From contig JBGTGQ010000014.1 of NCBI GenBank assembly GCA_041746635.1, positions 30,004-94,003 on the forward strand: 64,000 bases of DNA, given 5' to 3'. Made by a program: the position numbers and the translations under genes. Below, piece after piece: positions 18,657 through 27,012 of the stretch (the stretch's first letter is position 1; each line of letters begins with the position of its first letter). Under the pieces are notes generated by a model. It saw only the letters and a program-made list of their open reading frames with translations. It did no database searches and was not told the origin of the DNA. Source of the stretch: CAMASH01 sp041746635. GTDB lineage: Bacteria; Verrucomicrobiota; Verrucomicrobiia; Chthoniobacterales; Terrimicrobiaceae.

Positions 18657-21044
18657 ATGAACTCGATGTTTCTACCTTTCCGAAGTCTTTCCACCTGCCG
18701 GAATTTCGGCCCGGCTTTGCTGGCGGGCATGCTCTGCGGGCTGGGACTGTCCCTCTACGCCCAGACACCCAATCAGGTGCCGCCACCCGTTACCATCACC
18801 ACCGAGGTGGTGCCCAAGCTTGGTCCGGCGGAGCTTCAGGATCTGCTTGCCCCCATCGCTCTGTACCCGGACGCCCTTATCGCCATCATTCTTCCCGCCT
18901 CCACCGTGCCCGCCGATGTCGTAATCGGTTCGCGCTTTCTGGAATCTAACACCGACATTTCTCTCGTGGATGCCCAGCCGTGGGACGACAGCGTAAAATC
19001 CCTCACCCGCTATCCTGACGTGCTCTTCTGGATGAATGAAAATCTGGAATGGACCGCCTCCGTGGGGGAAGCCTTCGTGGTTCAGCCCGCCGAGGTCATG
19101 GATGCCATTCAGAAACTTCGAGTCCAAGCCCAGATTCTCGGCAATTTGGTGGATACGCCCCAACAAAATGTAGTCGTGAGGGAGGAAATCATCCTCATCG
19201 TGCCGGCCGATCCCGAGGTGATTTACGTGCCCCAGTACGACCCCGAGGTCGTCTATGTGGAAACTTACCAGCCCAATTACACTCCATTCATCACCTTCGG
19301 CGTGGGTTTCGCGGTGGGCACTTGGCTGAGCTACGATTTCGACTGGAACCGCCAGTGCGTCTATCGTGGAGACTGGCGGGGTTGGAATGATAACAATTGG
19401 AACGACGGCGATTGGAATAACAACCGGAATAACAATTGGGGTCGCGGCAACGAGAACGCCATCAACAACACCGCCGTCAATAACAACGTGAATGTCGTGA
19501 ACATCAGCAATGAGAGCGCGACCCAATGGCAGCCCAGCGCGGAGAGCCGCCGGCAGGTGAATCAACGTCAGCGCAACAATACCGGGAATGCCCGCTTCAC
19601 GACGACCGAAGCCCGCGCCGACCGAGCTGCGACCCTCACGGCGAAGCCAGTCAGTGGCAATGAAGTCGCGGTCAATCAAGCCGCTCCTGCGACCACCGCC
19701 ACCGCCACGCGACGCAACGAGCTTCCGCGTCCCTCCCGCCTCGAAATCACCGCTGACGGAAGCAACCGTCACAACAATCGGACCGGAACGGCGGACGGAC
19801 GCAAACGTGACAATCGTCCCCGCAATCCGAGTGGGAGTGTTGCCGCCGATCCCTCCGCACCGGTGGCAGCAGTCACCCCGCAAGACCCCCGCGCCACCGC
19901 TGAAGGACAGCCGCCCAGTGGAAGTGTGACCCCGGTTCTTTCCGCTCCCGTGGCCGGCAGCACTCCGCCAAACCCGCGCCGCAACCGGGGCGAACAATCA
20001 GCCACTGGAGATGTGGCCATTGATCCATCAGCGCCGCTTTCAACCCCCGTAGCAGGCGCCACCCCTCAAGACACCCGGCGCACCCGCGCCGCACAAGCAG
20101 CAGGAGCCGTTAATCCGACTGGCAATGGCAACCGTCCCACCCGCAGTCCGAATGTGGCTGGTAGCATCCCATCAAGCCGGGACCGAGACCGCTCCAACAC
20201 ACCCAACACATCCGGCACACCTGCGATGTCCCCCCGCCCCAACCGTGAGACCCGGGTGACAGAAAATCCTCCGCCCGCGCCCGCCTTGACCCCGGCGGCT
20301 TCGACCTCAACCGTGCCGCCCGCCCCCGTCGGCGAAGGCCGCAGCGCCACCCGCCCGCGCAATACCCCCACCGCGGCACCGCAAATTCCCCGCCAAGTCG
20401 AATCCGCCGTGCCCACCCCCGGAAAAAACACCGCCCGCCCGGGACGGCCTGACCGGGAGCCTCGGACCACTTTGCCACCTGCGCAACCTGAACCGAACAC
20501 GCCCCAACCGCAGCTTGAGCAAGGGCTGCGAGCGCCGGCTCAGCAGCAGCACCAGAAACAAGCGGAGTCCAAACAGCAACAGAAGCAGCAACAGGACGCT
20601 GAGCAACAGCAGCGCCAGCAAGCCCAAAAACAAGCGGAGTCCAAACAACAACAGAAGCGGCAACAGGACGCTGAGCAACAGCAGCGCCAGCAAGCCCAAA
20701 AACAAGCGGAGTCCAAACAGCAACAGAAGCAGCAACAGGACGCTGAGCAACAGCAGCGCCAGCAAGCCCAAAAACAAGCGGAGTCCAAACAGCAACAGAA
20801 GCAGCAACAGGACGCTGAGCAACAACAGCGCCAGCAAGCTCAAAAACAAGCAGAGTCCAAACAGCAACAGAAGCAGCAACAGGACGCTGAGCAACAGCAG
20901 CGCCAGCAAGCTCAGAAACAAGCGGAGTCCAAACAGCAACAGAAGCAGCAAGAACAAAGGCAGGTTCAGGAGCAACGGCAACCTGAGCAGCCAAAAGGGC
21001 AGCCCGACCAAAAAGCAAAGGCGGAAGACGAAAAGTCCGACTAA
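18657..21044 (+). CDS. Secreted DUF3300-domain protein with Gln-rich tandem-repeat tail
   Basis: A 795-residue protein. A signal peptide ends near residue 36 (LLAGMLCGLGLSLYAQ). The DUF3300 domain (about 55-200) includes LQDLLAPIALYPDALIAIIL, PASTVPADVVIGSRFLE and VPADPEVIYVPQYDPEVVYV. A stretch rich in Trp and Asn follows, then a long Pro/Ser/Thr/Arg-rich region. The end is almost pure Gln/Lys/Glu/Ala with a 24-residue unit beginning KQAESKQQQKQQQDAEQQQ. Family function is unknown; members are exported and often carry low-complexity tails. The tail could form coiled coil or interact with the cell wall. A strong hairpin with a short T-rich run follows the stop. Confidence 0.85.
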   Translation: MNSMFLPFRSLSTCRNFGPALLAGMLCGLGLSLYAQTPNQVPPPVTITTEVVPKLGPAELQDLLAPIALYPDALIAIILPASTVPADVVIGSRFLESNTDISLVDAQPWDDSVKSLTRYPDVLFWMNENLEWTASVGEAFVVQPAEVMDAIQKLRVQAQILGNLVDTPQQNVVVREEIILIVPADPEVIYVPQYDPEVVYVETYQPNYTPFITFGVGFAVGTWLSYDFDWNRQCVYRGDWRGWNDNNWNDGDWNNNRNNNWGRGNENAINNTAVNNNVNVVNISNESATQWQPSAESRRQVNQRQRNNTGNARFTTTEARADRAATLTAKPVSGNEVAVNQAAPATTATATRRNELPRPSRLEITADGSNRHNNRTGTADGRKRDNRPRNPSGSVAADPSAPVAAVTPQDPRATAEGQPPSGSVTPVLSAPVAGSTPPNPRRNRGEQSATGDVAIDPSAPLSTPVAGATPQDTRRTRAAQAAGAVNPTGNGNRPTRSPNVAGSIPSSRDRDRSNTPNTSGTPAMSPRPNRETRVTENPPPAPALTPAASTSTVPPAPVGEGRSATRPRNTPTAAPQIPRQVESAVPTPGKNTARPGRPDREPRTTLPPAQPEPNTPQPQLEQGLRAPAQQQHQKQAESKQQQKQQQDAEQQQRQQAQKQAESKQQQKRQQDAEQQQRQQAQKQAESKQQQKQQQDAEQQQRQQAQKQAESKQQQKQQQDAEQQQRQQAQKQAESKQQQKQQQDAEQQQRQQAQKQAESKQQQKQQEQRQVQEQRQPEQPKGQPDQKAKAEDEKSD
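20556..20955 (+). repeat. 72-bp tandem repeat in the DUF3300 gene, five full units plus a partial
   Basis: Each 72-base unit encodes KQAESKQQQKQQQDAEQQQ plus five more residues. Units are nearly identical at the DNA level; one has CGG for CAG and the last two carry silent changes. The period is a multiple of three, so copy-number change would keep the frame. Confidence 0.93.
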
Positions 21045-21066
21045 AGCCCGACAGGCACTTATCAGC

Positions 21067-21095
21067 AGGAGCACAGGCTAAACGCCTGTGCTCCT
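21067..21095 (+). terminator. Strong hairpin after the DUF3300 gene
   Basis: Twelve-base perfect arms AGGAGCACAGGC and GCCTGTGCTCCT enclose TAAAC and are followed by TCATTTT. It can act as a Rho-independent terminator, but it also resembles the dispersed hairpin repeat class seen at 60867-60924. Confidence 0.7.
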
Positions 21096-21201
21096 TCATT
21101 TTGCATCCGCCTTCCCGCCCGCCTGCGCGGAAAGTGCCTTTCTGATTTAACAATCGGCCACTTCCTGCCTACTCTTTCCCTCTCACCATTCCATACCCTT
21201 T

Positions 21202-22239
21202 ATGAAAGACATCTATCTCGGGACCGACAGCGGAGCCACCACCTCGAAAACCTGCGGCGTCTTCGCCGACGGCACCCCGGTTTCCATGGAACTCGCCCAG
21301 AGTTCCACCAACGCCCAACTCGGCACTGCAGCCGTCGTCAATGGCTGGATCGAAGGCGCGGAAAAATTCCTCGCCGCCCACCAACTCGCCTGGGATCAAG
21401 TGCGCGGCGTTGGCCTCGCCATTCCCGGACCCTACCAGAGCTACGGCATCCTCGACCGCGCAGCCAATCTCCCCGCCTCCTTCGCCGGCTGGGATTTCCA
21501 TGCCGACTACTCCAAGGCCCTCGCCGAAAAAGCCGGCCGCCCCATCCCGCTCGTCACCGGCAACGACGGTAACTACGGGGGCGTGGCTGAAGCCGCCACC
21601 GTCCGGGGCGAAAAAAAATCCTCCATCATCATGCTCGCCCCCGGTTCCGGTCTCGGCTGCGCCTATGTCGATGCCAACGGCCTTCCGCTCAATGGCGACA
21701 CCCTCAATGGCATGGAAGCTGGCCACATGCCCGCCCCGCTCCACCTCCTCGGCCTGCCCACTTTCGTCTGCGGCTGCGGACGCGCCTGGGGCTGCTTCGA
21801 GGCCTACACCACCATTTCCGGCCTTCCCCAATTCCTCGACTACCTCCTCCCCAAATACCCCGACCACGAACTCGCCCACTCCACCGCGACGGCCAAGGAA
21901 AAAGCCCTCTCCCTCCGCACCCGCGCCCAAAAAGGCGACAAACTCTCCCTCGAGATCTTCGACTACCAGGCCAAAGCCCTCGGCCTCCACGTGGCCAACC
22001 TCTCCATGGCCTTTGATGCCGAATACGTCGTCATCGGTGGCGGCCTCATCGATCCGCATTCCACCACCCCGGAATTCCGCGAACACTATCTCAAAACCAT
22101 CCACACCTCTGCCGAACCCTGGCTCCACCCCAGCCAGCGCCACACCCTCAAAATCGTCCCAGCCGCCCTCGGCGAACTCTCCCAAGGCATCGGCGCCGCC
22201 CTCGTCGCCCTCTACACCGCCAAAGCGAAAACCGGGTAG
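21202..22239 (+). CDS. ROK-family sugar kinase (glucokinase-like)
   Basis: A 345-residue ASKHA-fold kinase. The N-terminal phosphate loop is YLGTDSGATTSKTCGVFADG, and LVTGNDGNYGGVAEA carries the catalytic-base region. APGSGLGCAYVDANG is the second ATP loop and MEAGHMP the conserved His region. FVCGCGRAWGCFEAY is the ROK zinc motif (CxCGxxGCxE), and VVIGGGLI completes the fold. ROK kinases phosphorylate glucose, N-acetylglucosamine or similar sugars with ATP; the exact sugar is not readable. The stop codon lies inside a hairpin repeat (22235-22256) shared with the spacer at 13649, so the last residues may be repeat-derived. It is probably transcribed alone. Confidence 0.82.
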   Translation: MKDIYLGTDSGATTSKTCGVFADGTPVSMELAQSSTNAQLGTAAVVNGWIEGAEKFLAAHQLAWDQVRGVGLAIPGPYQSYGILDRAANLPASFAGWDFHADYSKALAEKAGRPIPLVTGNDGNYGGVAEAATVRGEKKSSIIMLAPGSGLGCAYVDANGLPLNGDTLNGMEAGHMPAPLHLLGLPTFVCGCGRAWGCFEAYTTISGLPQFLDYLLPKYPDHELAHSTATAKEKALSLRTRAQKGDKLSLEIFDYQAKALGLHVANLSMAFDAEYVVIGGGLIDPHSTTPEFREHYLKTIHTSAEPWLHPSQRHTLKIVPAALGELSQGIGAALVALYTAKAKTG

Positions 22240-22281
22240 GGTGGGCGTCCCGCCCGCCGATCCCGGCATCCTGCCGGGATC
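22235..22281. repeat. Two adjacent hairpin repeats at the 3' end of the ROK kinase gene
   Basis: GGTAGGGTGGGCGTCCCGCC at 22235 nearly matches 13649. It is followed by GATCCCGGCATCCTGCCGGG (22259-22281), a perfect hairpin whose core resembles 11456-11474. Confidence 0.75.
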
Positions 22282-22352
22282 TCTGTTGCTGCCCGTGTTC
22301 CAGTCGCAATGTAGCGCAAAGCTTCTCATCCTTTGCGCGAGTTTTTTCTTTC

Positions 22353-24752
22353 TTAGCCGACGAGTTCGGTGAGTTCGTCGGCGGTGAGGGTGCCGAGGGC
22401 GGCCTCGACGTCGGTCATGCCGGTGAGAAGCTCGCGTTTTTTTGCCTGCATCTTCAAAACGCGTTTCTCGACCGTGTCGCGGGCGATGAGTTTAATGGAG
22501 GTAACGACATTTTTCTGGCCGATGCGGTGAGCGCGGTCGGTGGCCTGGGTTTCGACGGCGGGGTTCCACCACGGGTCGTAGTGGATGACAGTGTCGGCGG
22601 CGGTGAGGTTGAGGCCGACTCCGCCGGCTTTGAGGCTGATAAGAAACACCGGAACGGTCGGGTCGGTCTGGAAACGGGTGACGACTTGCTCGCGGTTTTT
22701 TGTCGAGCCATCGAGGCGGCAGTAGAGAATACCCAGGTCGTCGAGGGCTTCACCGATGAGGTCGAGCATGCTGGTGAATTGGCTGAAGACGAGGGTGCGG
22801 TGGCCGCCGTCGATGCTTTCGCCGAGGAGTTCGAGGAGGGCGGTGAGTTTGGCTGACTCGCCCTTTTCTTTTTCCGCGCCGAGGAGGCGGAGGTCGCAGC
22901 AGGCCTGCCGGAGGCGGAGGAGGGCGGTGAGGACGCGCATGCGGGCGGCTCCGGCCTGGCCCTGCTCGCCGAGTTGGTCGATCTGGGCGCGGGCGGCCTG
23001 TTGGAGCTGGGTATAGGCGGCTTTTTGTTCGTCGCTAAGTTCGATCTCGATGATCTGTTCGATCTTGTCGGGGAGTTCGGTCAGGATGTCGCGTTTGAGG
23101 CGGCGGAGAAAGTAGGGCTGGAGGCGGCGGTGGAGACGGGACCACAAAACGGGGGAGGGGCCCTGTTTTCCCTCCATGGACTGGCTGGCACCTTCCAGGA
23201 GCGGGGTTTCGTAGCGGTCTTTGAAATCCTCGCGGCTGCCGAGGTAGGCGGGGAGGAGAAATTCGAAAAGGGACCACAGGTCGCGGAGCGAATTCTCGAT
23301 GGGGGTGCCGGTGAGGATGAAGCGGCTGCGGGCGCGGAGGGTGCAGGCGGCTTTGGCGTTCTGGCTGTCGGGGTTTTTGATGTGCTGGGCTTCGTCGAGG
23401 ATGACGGCGGCGAATTCGAGGGCGCGATAGTGTGCGAGATCGCGGCGAAGAAGGGCGTAGCTGGTGACGATGAGGCGGTGTTGCGGAATGGCGGCGAAGT
23501 GTTTTTCGCGGTTCGGGCCGTCAATGGTGAGGACGGGCAGCGCGGGGAGGAACTGGGCGGCTTCGCGTTTCCAGTTCCAAACGAGGGAGAAGGGGCAGAC
23601 GACGAGAATTGTGCCAGGGAGGGACTCGATCAAAGCGAGGGCCTGGATGGTTTTGCCCAAGCCCATTTCGTCGGCGAGGAGTCCGCCGAGGCCGGCGCGG
23701 GCTCGGGCGAGGAGCCACTTTGCGCCTTCGATCTGATAGGGGCGGAGGGGGATGGCTGAGGAAAGGGGGGACGCGGAGGCGGCGGGAGGGAGAGACGCGG
23801 CGGGTTGCCATGAGGCCACGCTGGCTTCAAGGTAGGCGCGTTGGGCAGGGGCGACGCGGTAGCCGCCGCGTTCCTGGCGGGGATTGCAGTCGCGCAGGAC
23901 TTCCTCGAGGTCGGCGGCGAGGGTGGTGTCGGCCACGGCGATGCGGCCATTTTTCAGGCGGGTGTGGCCGCCGGTCTGCAAGATGCGGGAGATGTCGGCG
24001 GGGGAGAAAACGGCTTCTTTTCCGGCCACGTAATGGACGTGAAAATCAAGCCAGCCGTCGCTTTGCTCGCGCAGGGCGAATTGGGGTTCGATAGAGACGA
24101 AGTCGCGGGTGACGTGCTGGAAGCGTTCCCCTTCCTTGACCTGCCAGTTCTGTTTGAGCTTCGGCAGATCGGTGGCGAAGAAACGGATGACCGCCTCTTC
24201 GCCCTGGAGGGCGGCCTTGCCCTTGTAGTCTTGAAAACCGGCGGCCATAAGGCGCATCAGAGCCTCGGCTTCCTTGGCGGGATTGGCCACGCCGGGCTTG
24301 CGGTAACGGAAGGAAATCTCCGCCTCCAAGTGGCGCATCGAGCCCTCAATGATCAATTCGACGACCGGATTTTCCTCAGTTGTCTGTCCCGGCAGAGCCG
24401 CTGACTTCTCATTCCGCAATCCGCTTTCCGCAATCCGCAATTCGGCGGGCTTGAGCACCTGCAATCCCACCGCTACGGAATGCGCGCAAATGATTCCGCG
24501 CGCACGGGAGTCGCGGCAGGGGCAGAGATTTTCCACGTCGATCGTGTTGCGCATTTTCAGCCCGGCCAGAAAATGTTCCCCCCCCTCGGAAAACCGGCCT
24601 TTCAAGACCGGCGGCTCGTAGGATGCCTCTGTGATGCGCCCGGCAGCATGCAGGGCGCGGGCCTGCTTGAAGACGTCCCAGCCGCCCATGGATACGAGGA
24701 GTTTTTCGGTCAGTTCCACAAAATTCGTGATGAAGGCGGACAACCGTGGCAT
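22353..24752 (-). CDS. SWI2/SNF2 helicase with N-terminal SWIM zinc finger
   Basis: A product of about 799 residues. The N-terminus carries a SWIM-type zinc finger (ENLCPCRDSRARGIICAHSV, pattern CxC...CxH). The helicase core starts near residue 330: Walker A LLADEMGLGKTIQALALIES, DExx box VILDEAQHIKNPDSQNAKAA, FILTGTPIENSLRDLW and motif VI DRAHRIGQKNVV. Bacterial members are RapA-like DNA translocases thought to remodel protein-DNA or transcription complexes. The start at 24752 is chosen because longer readings enter the divergent channel gene. A stretch near residue 108 (LRIAESGLRNEKSAA) is encoded by an intergenic-type repeat and looks like an insertion. The two divergent start codons are only 12 bases apart. 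Confidence 0.9.
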   Translation of the reverse strand: MPRLSAFITNFVELTEKLLVSMGGWDVFKQARALHAAGRITEASYEPPVLKGRFSEGGEHFLAGLKMRNTIDVENLCPCRDSRARGIICAHSVAVGLQVLKPAELRIAESGLRNEKSAALPGQTTEENPVVELIIEGSMRHLEAEISFRYRKPGVANPAKEAEALMRLMAAGFQDYKGKAALQGEEAVIRFFATDLPKLKQNWQVKEGERFQHVTRDFVSIEPQFALREQSDGWLDFHVHYVAGKEAVFSPADISRILQTGGHTRLKNGRIAVADTTLAADLEEVLRDCNPRQERGGYRVAPAQRAYLEASVASWQPAASLPPAASASPLSSAIPLRPYQIEGAKWLLARARAGLGGLLADEMGLGKTIQALALIESLPGTILVVCPFSLVWNWKREAAQFLPALPVLTIDGPNREKHFAAIPQHRLIVTSYALLRRDLAHYRALEFAAVILDEAQHIKNPDSQNAKAACTLRARSRFILTGTPIENSLRDLWSLFEFLLPAYLGSREDFKDRYETPLLEGASQSMEGKQGPSPVLWSRLHRRLQPYFLRRLKRDILTELPDKIEQIIEIELSDEQKAAYTQLQQAARAQIDQLGEQGQAGAARMRVLTALLRLRQACCDLRLLGAEKEKGESAKLTALLELLGESIDGGHRTLVFSQFTSMLDLIGEALDDLGILYCRLDGSTKNREQVVTRFQTDPTVPVFLISLKAGGVGLNLTAADTVIHYDPWWNPAVETQATDRAHRIGQKNVVTSIKLIARDTVEKRVLKMQAKKRELLTGMTDVEAALGTLTADELTELVG
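24411..24445. repeat. TTGCGGA-type tandem repeat embedded in frame in the SNF2 gene
   Basis: Direct repeats of TCCGCAATCCGC and TTCCGCAATCCGCAATTCGG read through as RIAESGLRNE on the coding strand. The same motif occurs at 37990-38032 inside uvrA. Confidence 0.7.
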
Positions 24753-24764
24753 AAACGAGGAGTG

Positions 24765-25844
24765 ATGCGAAGCGCCCTTCTTCTGATGGTTTTGCTGCTG
24801 AATTTCGCCCTCGCGGCGAGGGCGCAGGAGCCGTCGGCGAAACTCAAGGTCGGAATTTTTGATTTTCCCCCGCTGGCGATGAAAGACGCCGACGGGCAGT
24901 GGAGCGGGCTGGCGGTGGAATTGTGGGAGCAAGTCAGCACGCAGGCGCGGGTGGCTTACGAGTACGAGGAAGTCCCGCTGGACAAAATCATCGGCATCCT
25001 GTCACGCGGGGAGATCGACCTCGCCGTCGGGCTGTTGGAGGTTTCGGCGGAACGCGAGCGGGCGGTGGATTTCACCCAGCCCTATCTGGAAAACACCGCC
25101 GCCGCCGCATTGCCCAAGTCCACGCGACATCCGGGTCTCAAGGAATTGTGGGCCGAACTTACCCAGCATGATTTGCTTCAAGTGCTGTTTTTTATGCTGG
25201 GGGCGCTGCTGCTATTCAGCCTAGTCCTATGGTTGATCGAGCGCAGACTCCATCACGGGCATTTCGGCGGCAAGCCAATCCATGGTTTTGGTTCGGCCGT
25301 CTGGTTTTCGGCGGTGACCATGACTACGGTGGGCTACGGAGACAAAACTCCGCAGACTTTATTCGGGCGGATCCTGGCATTTCTGTGGATGTTTTTTGGC
25401 ATCCTGCTGGTCAGCGCCTTCACCGGCACGGTGGCGTCGAGCCTGACCATTTCGCGGCTGAACCAATCGATTGACCGGGTGGGCGACCTGGCGCATTTCC
25501 GCAACGGGGTGATGAACGGCACCCTGACGCAAAATGTGATGGACGAGGCCGGCATTGCCGCCCGGCCTTTTTCCACGCTCGAAGCGGGGCTCACGGCTCT
25601 CGACCACAAGGAAATCACCGCCATGGTCGGCGATGAAGTGGGCTTGCGTTACCTGGTCGGAAGAGACTACCCGGACACCATGGTGGTGGATAAATTTCCC
25701 GCGTCACGTGTCGCGTTTGCCATGGCCGCACGGCCGAATCTGCCCAATTTTCAGGATATCAACGTGGCCCTGATCGATGTAATCAGCACGCCGGCATGGG
25801 ACCGCGCGGTGGATCGCTGGATCGGTCCCGCACCGTCCAAGTGA
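24765..25844 (+). CDS. Prokaryotic glutamate-receptor-like potassium channel (GluR0 type)
   Basis: A 359-residue protein that joins a periplasmic amino-acid-binding protein to a K+ channel pore. Signal peptide 1-21. Ligand lobe S1 (about 26-120) is LKVGIFDFPPLAMKDADGQW through AERERAVDFTQPYLENTA, with the SBP family-3 Arg. The first membrane helix is about 138-158; the pore loop AVTMTTVGYGDKTPQTLFGR has a canonical K+ filter TTVGYGD at 187-193; the second helix is about 203-228 (LAFLWMFFGILLVSAFTGTV). Lobe S2 (235-355) includes AMVGDEVGLRYLV. This is the domain order of Synechocystis GluR0: ligand binding outside gates K+ flow. An AGGAG sits just upstream of the ATG. It diverges from the SNF2 gene and precedes nuoI by 67 bases. 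Confidence 0.9.
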   Translation: MRSALLLMVLLLNFALAARAQEPSAKLKVGIFDFPPLAMKDADGQWSGLAVELWEQVSTQARVAYEYEEVPLDKIIGILSRGEIDLAVGLLEVSAERERAVDFTQPYLENTAAAALPKSTRHPGLKELWAELTQHDLLQVLFFMLGALLLFSLVLWLIERRLHHGHFGGKPIHGFGSAVWFSAVTMTTVGYGDKTPQTLFGRILAFLWMFFGILLVSAFTGTVASSLTISRLNQSIDRVGDLAHFRNGVMNGTLTQNVMDEAGIAARPFSTLEAGLTALDHKEITAMVGDEVGLRYLVGRDYPDTMVVDKFPASRVAFAMAARPNLPNFQDINVALIDVISTPAWDRAVDRWIGPAPSK

Positions 25845-25911
25845 GTTGAGGCAAAATCTCTCCGCATTGAGCTTGCCTGAAACCCGGATTCTTCAATAGT
25901 TCCAAGGAAGC

Positions 25912-26442
25912 ATGGCCCTCGTCGTCCAACGTCCGAAACTCAATTTCGCGGAAAAACTCTATCTGCCCGCCATAGTGGCCGGACTGGCCATCACGTTCAA
26001 ACACCTGCGCCGCCTCCTTTCCGGACAGACCAAAGTGACGATGCAGTATCCCGAAGAAAAATGGGATTCCCACCTGCCGGCCCACTATCGCGGCGCGCCC
26101 GCGCTGGTTAAGGACGAACACGGCAAGGACCGCTGCGTGGCCTGCCAGCTCTGCGAGTTCATCTGCCCGCCCAGGGCGATCACCATCCAGCCGATGGAGA
26201 TCCCTGCCACCGACCGCTGGGCCAAGACGGAGAAGCGACCAAAAGAATTTGAGATCGACATGATCCGCTGCATTTATTGCGGACTCTGCGAGGAGGTTTG
26301 TCCGGAGCAGGCGATTTTCCTGAAAAAGGAATACTCCATCACCGGTTACAGCCGGCAGGACATGAAGCACGACAAGGAAAAGCTTTACGATATGGGCGGT
26401 GTCGTGGAGGGCCTCGTTTACAAGTGGAACGAAAAAAAGTAG
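25912..26442 (+). CDS. nuoI: NADH-quinone oxidoreductase subunit I (2x 4Fe-4S)
   Basis: Peripheral-arm ferredoxin-like subunit of complex I, carrying clusters N6a and N6b that pass electrons toward quinone. The 176-residue product has an amphipathic N-terminus (FAEKLYLPAIVAGLAITFKH) and TMQYPEEKW. Two cluster motifs follow: RCVACQLCEFICPPRAI and RCIYCGLCEEVCPEQAIF, all eight Cys present. It is the first nuo gene of this cluster; the usual upstream neighbour nuoH is not here, so nuoA-H must be elsewhere or absent from this locus. nuoJ follows after 66 bases. Confidence 0.97.
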   Translation: MALVVQRPKLNFAEKLYLPAIVAGLAITFKHLRRLLSGQTKVTMQYPEEKWDSHLPAHYRGAPALVKDEHGKDRCVACQLCEFICPPRAITIQPMEIPATDRWAKTEKRPKEFEIDMIRCIYCGLCEEVCPEQAIFLKKEYSITGYSRQDMKHDKEKLYDMGGVVEGLVYKWNEKK

Positions 26443-26508
26443 CCGGGTCGTCCGCAGGTTGCTAAAACCCAGCCGCTTTAACGCCCACACCACCCTGCGC
26501 TCTAAACC

Positions 26509-27012
26509 ATGCAGCTCGTTTTATTCTGGATTTTCGCCATTCTGATGCTCGCCTTCGGGCTGGGCGTCGTCTTTTTGCGCAATCCGGTTTCCAGCGCTCT
26601 CAGTCTGGTCATGTCCTTCGTGGCCCTGGCCGCGCTTTTCATCACGCTCGATGCCTTCTTCATCGGCATCATCCAGATCCTCGTCTATGCGGGCGCGGTG
26701 ATGGTGCTCTTTCTTTTCATCATCATGCTGCTCGATCTGCGCAGCGAACAAACCCGCCGTCTCAACCTCGCTGCCTGGACGGGTGGCGGTCTGGTCGTGG
26801 CGGGTTTTCTCGGTCTGCTGGCCAAGGTGATTTTCACCCTGCCAGGGTTCGATTTTGAAAAGCCGCCCATTTCCCGTCCGGAAATCAGCGACGTCGCGAT
26901 GGTCGGCTGGACGCTTTTCCATAAATTCAACCTGCCCTTCCAAATCATCGGCGTCCTTCTGCTGGTAGCCACCGTCGGCGTCGTGCTGCTGAGCAAGAGG
27001 GAGTTGAAATGA
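26509..27012 (+). CDS. nuoJ: NADH-quinone oxidoreductase subunit J
   Basis: A membrane subunit of complex I with about five helices and 167 residues. The N-terminus (VLFWIFAILMLAFGLGVVFL, then NPVSSALSLVMSFVALAALF) and the broken third helix region (IQILVYAGAVMVLFLFIIML) are the family's hallmark; that helix carries the pi-bulge involved in coupling. The C-terminal helix LLLVATVGVVLLSKRELK is typical. It lies between nuoI and nuoK. The gap to nuoK is 142 bases and is filled by repeats, unusual for an operon in which the later genes overlap by four bases. Confidence 0.95.
   Translation: MQLVLFWIFAILMLAFGLGVVFLRNPVSSALSLVMSFVALAALFITLDAFFIGIIQILVYAGAVMVLFLFIIMLLDLRSEQTRRLNLAAWTGGGLVVAGFLGLLAKVIFTLPGFDFEKPPISRPEISDVAMVGWTLFHKFNLPFQIIGVLLLVATVGVVLLSKRELK

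Noticed and set aside
20556..20955. CRISPR array
   Set aside because: The 72-bp units are contiguous with no unique spacers and keep a reading frame.
20307..21074. Leu-rich minus-strand frame suggesting a membrane protein
   Set aside because: Poly-Leu arises from the reverse complement of CAG/CAA Gln codons in the tandem repeat.
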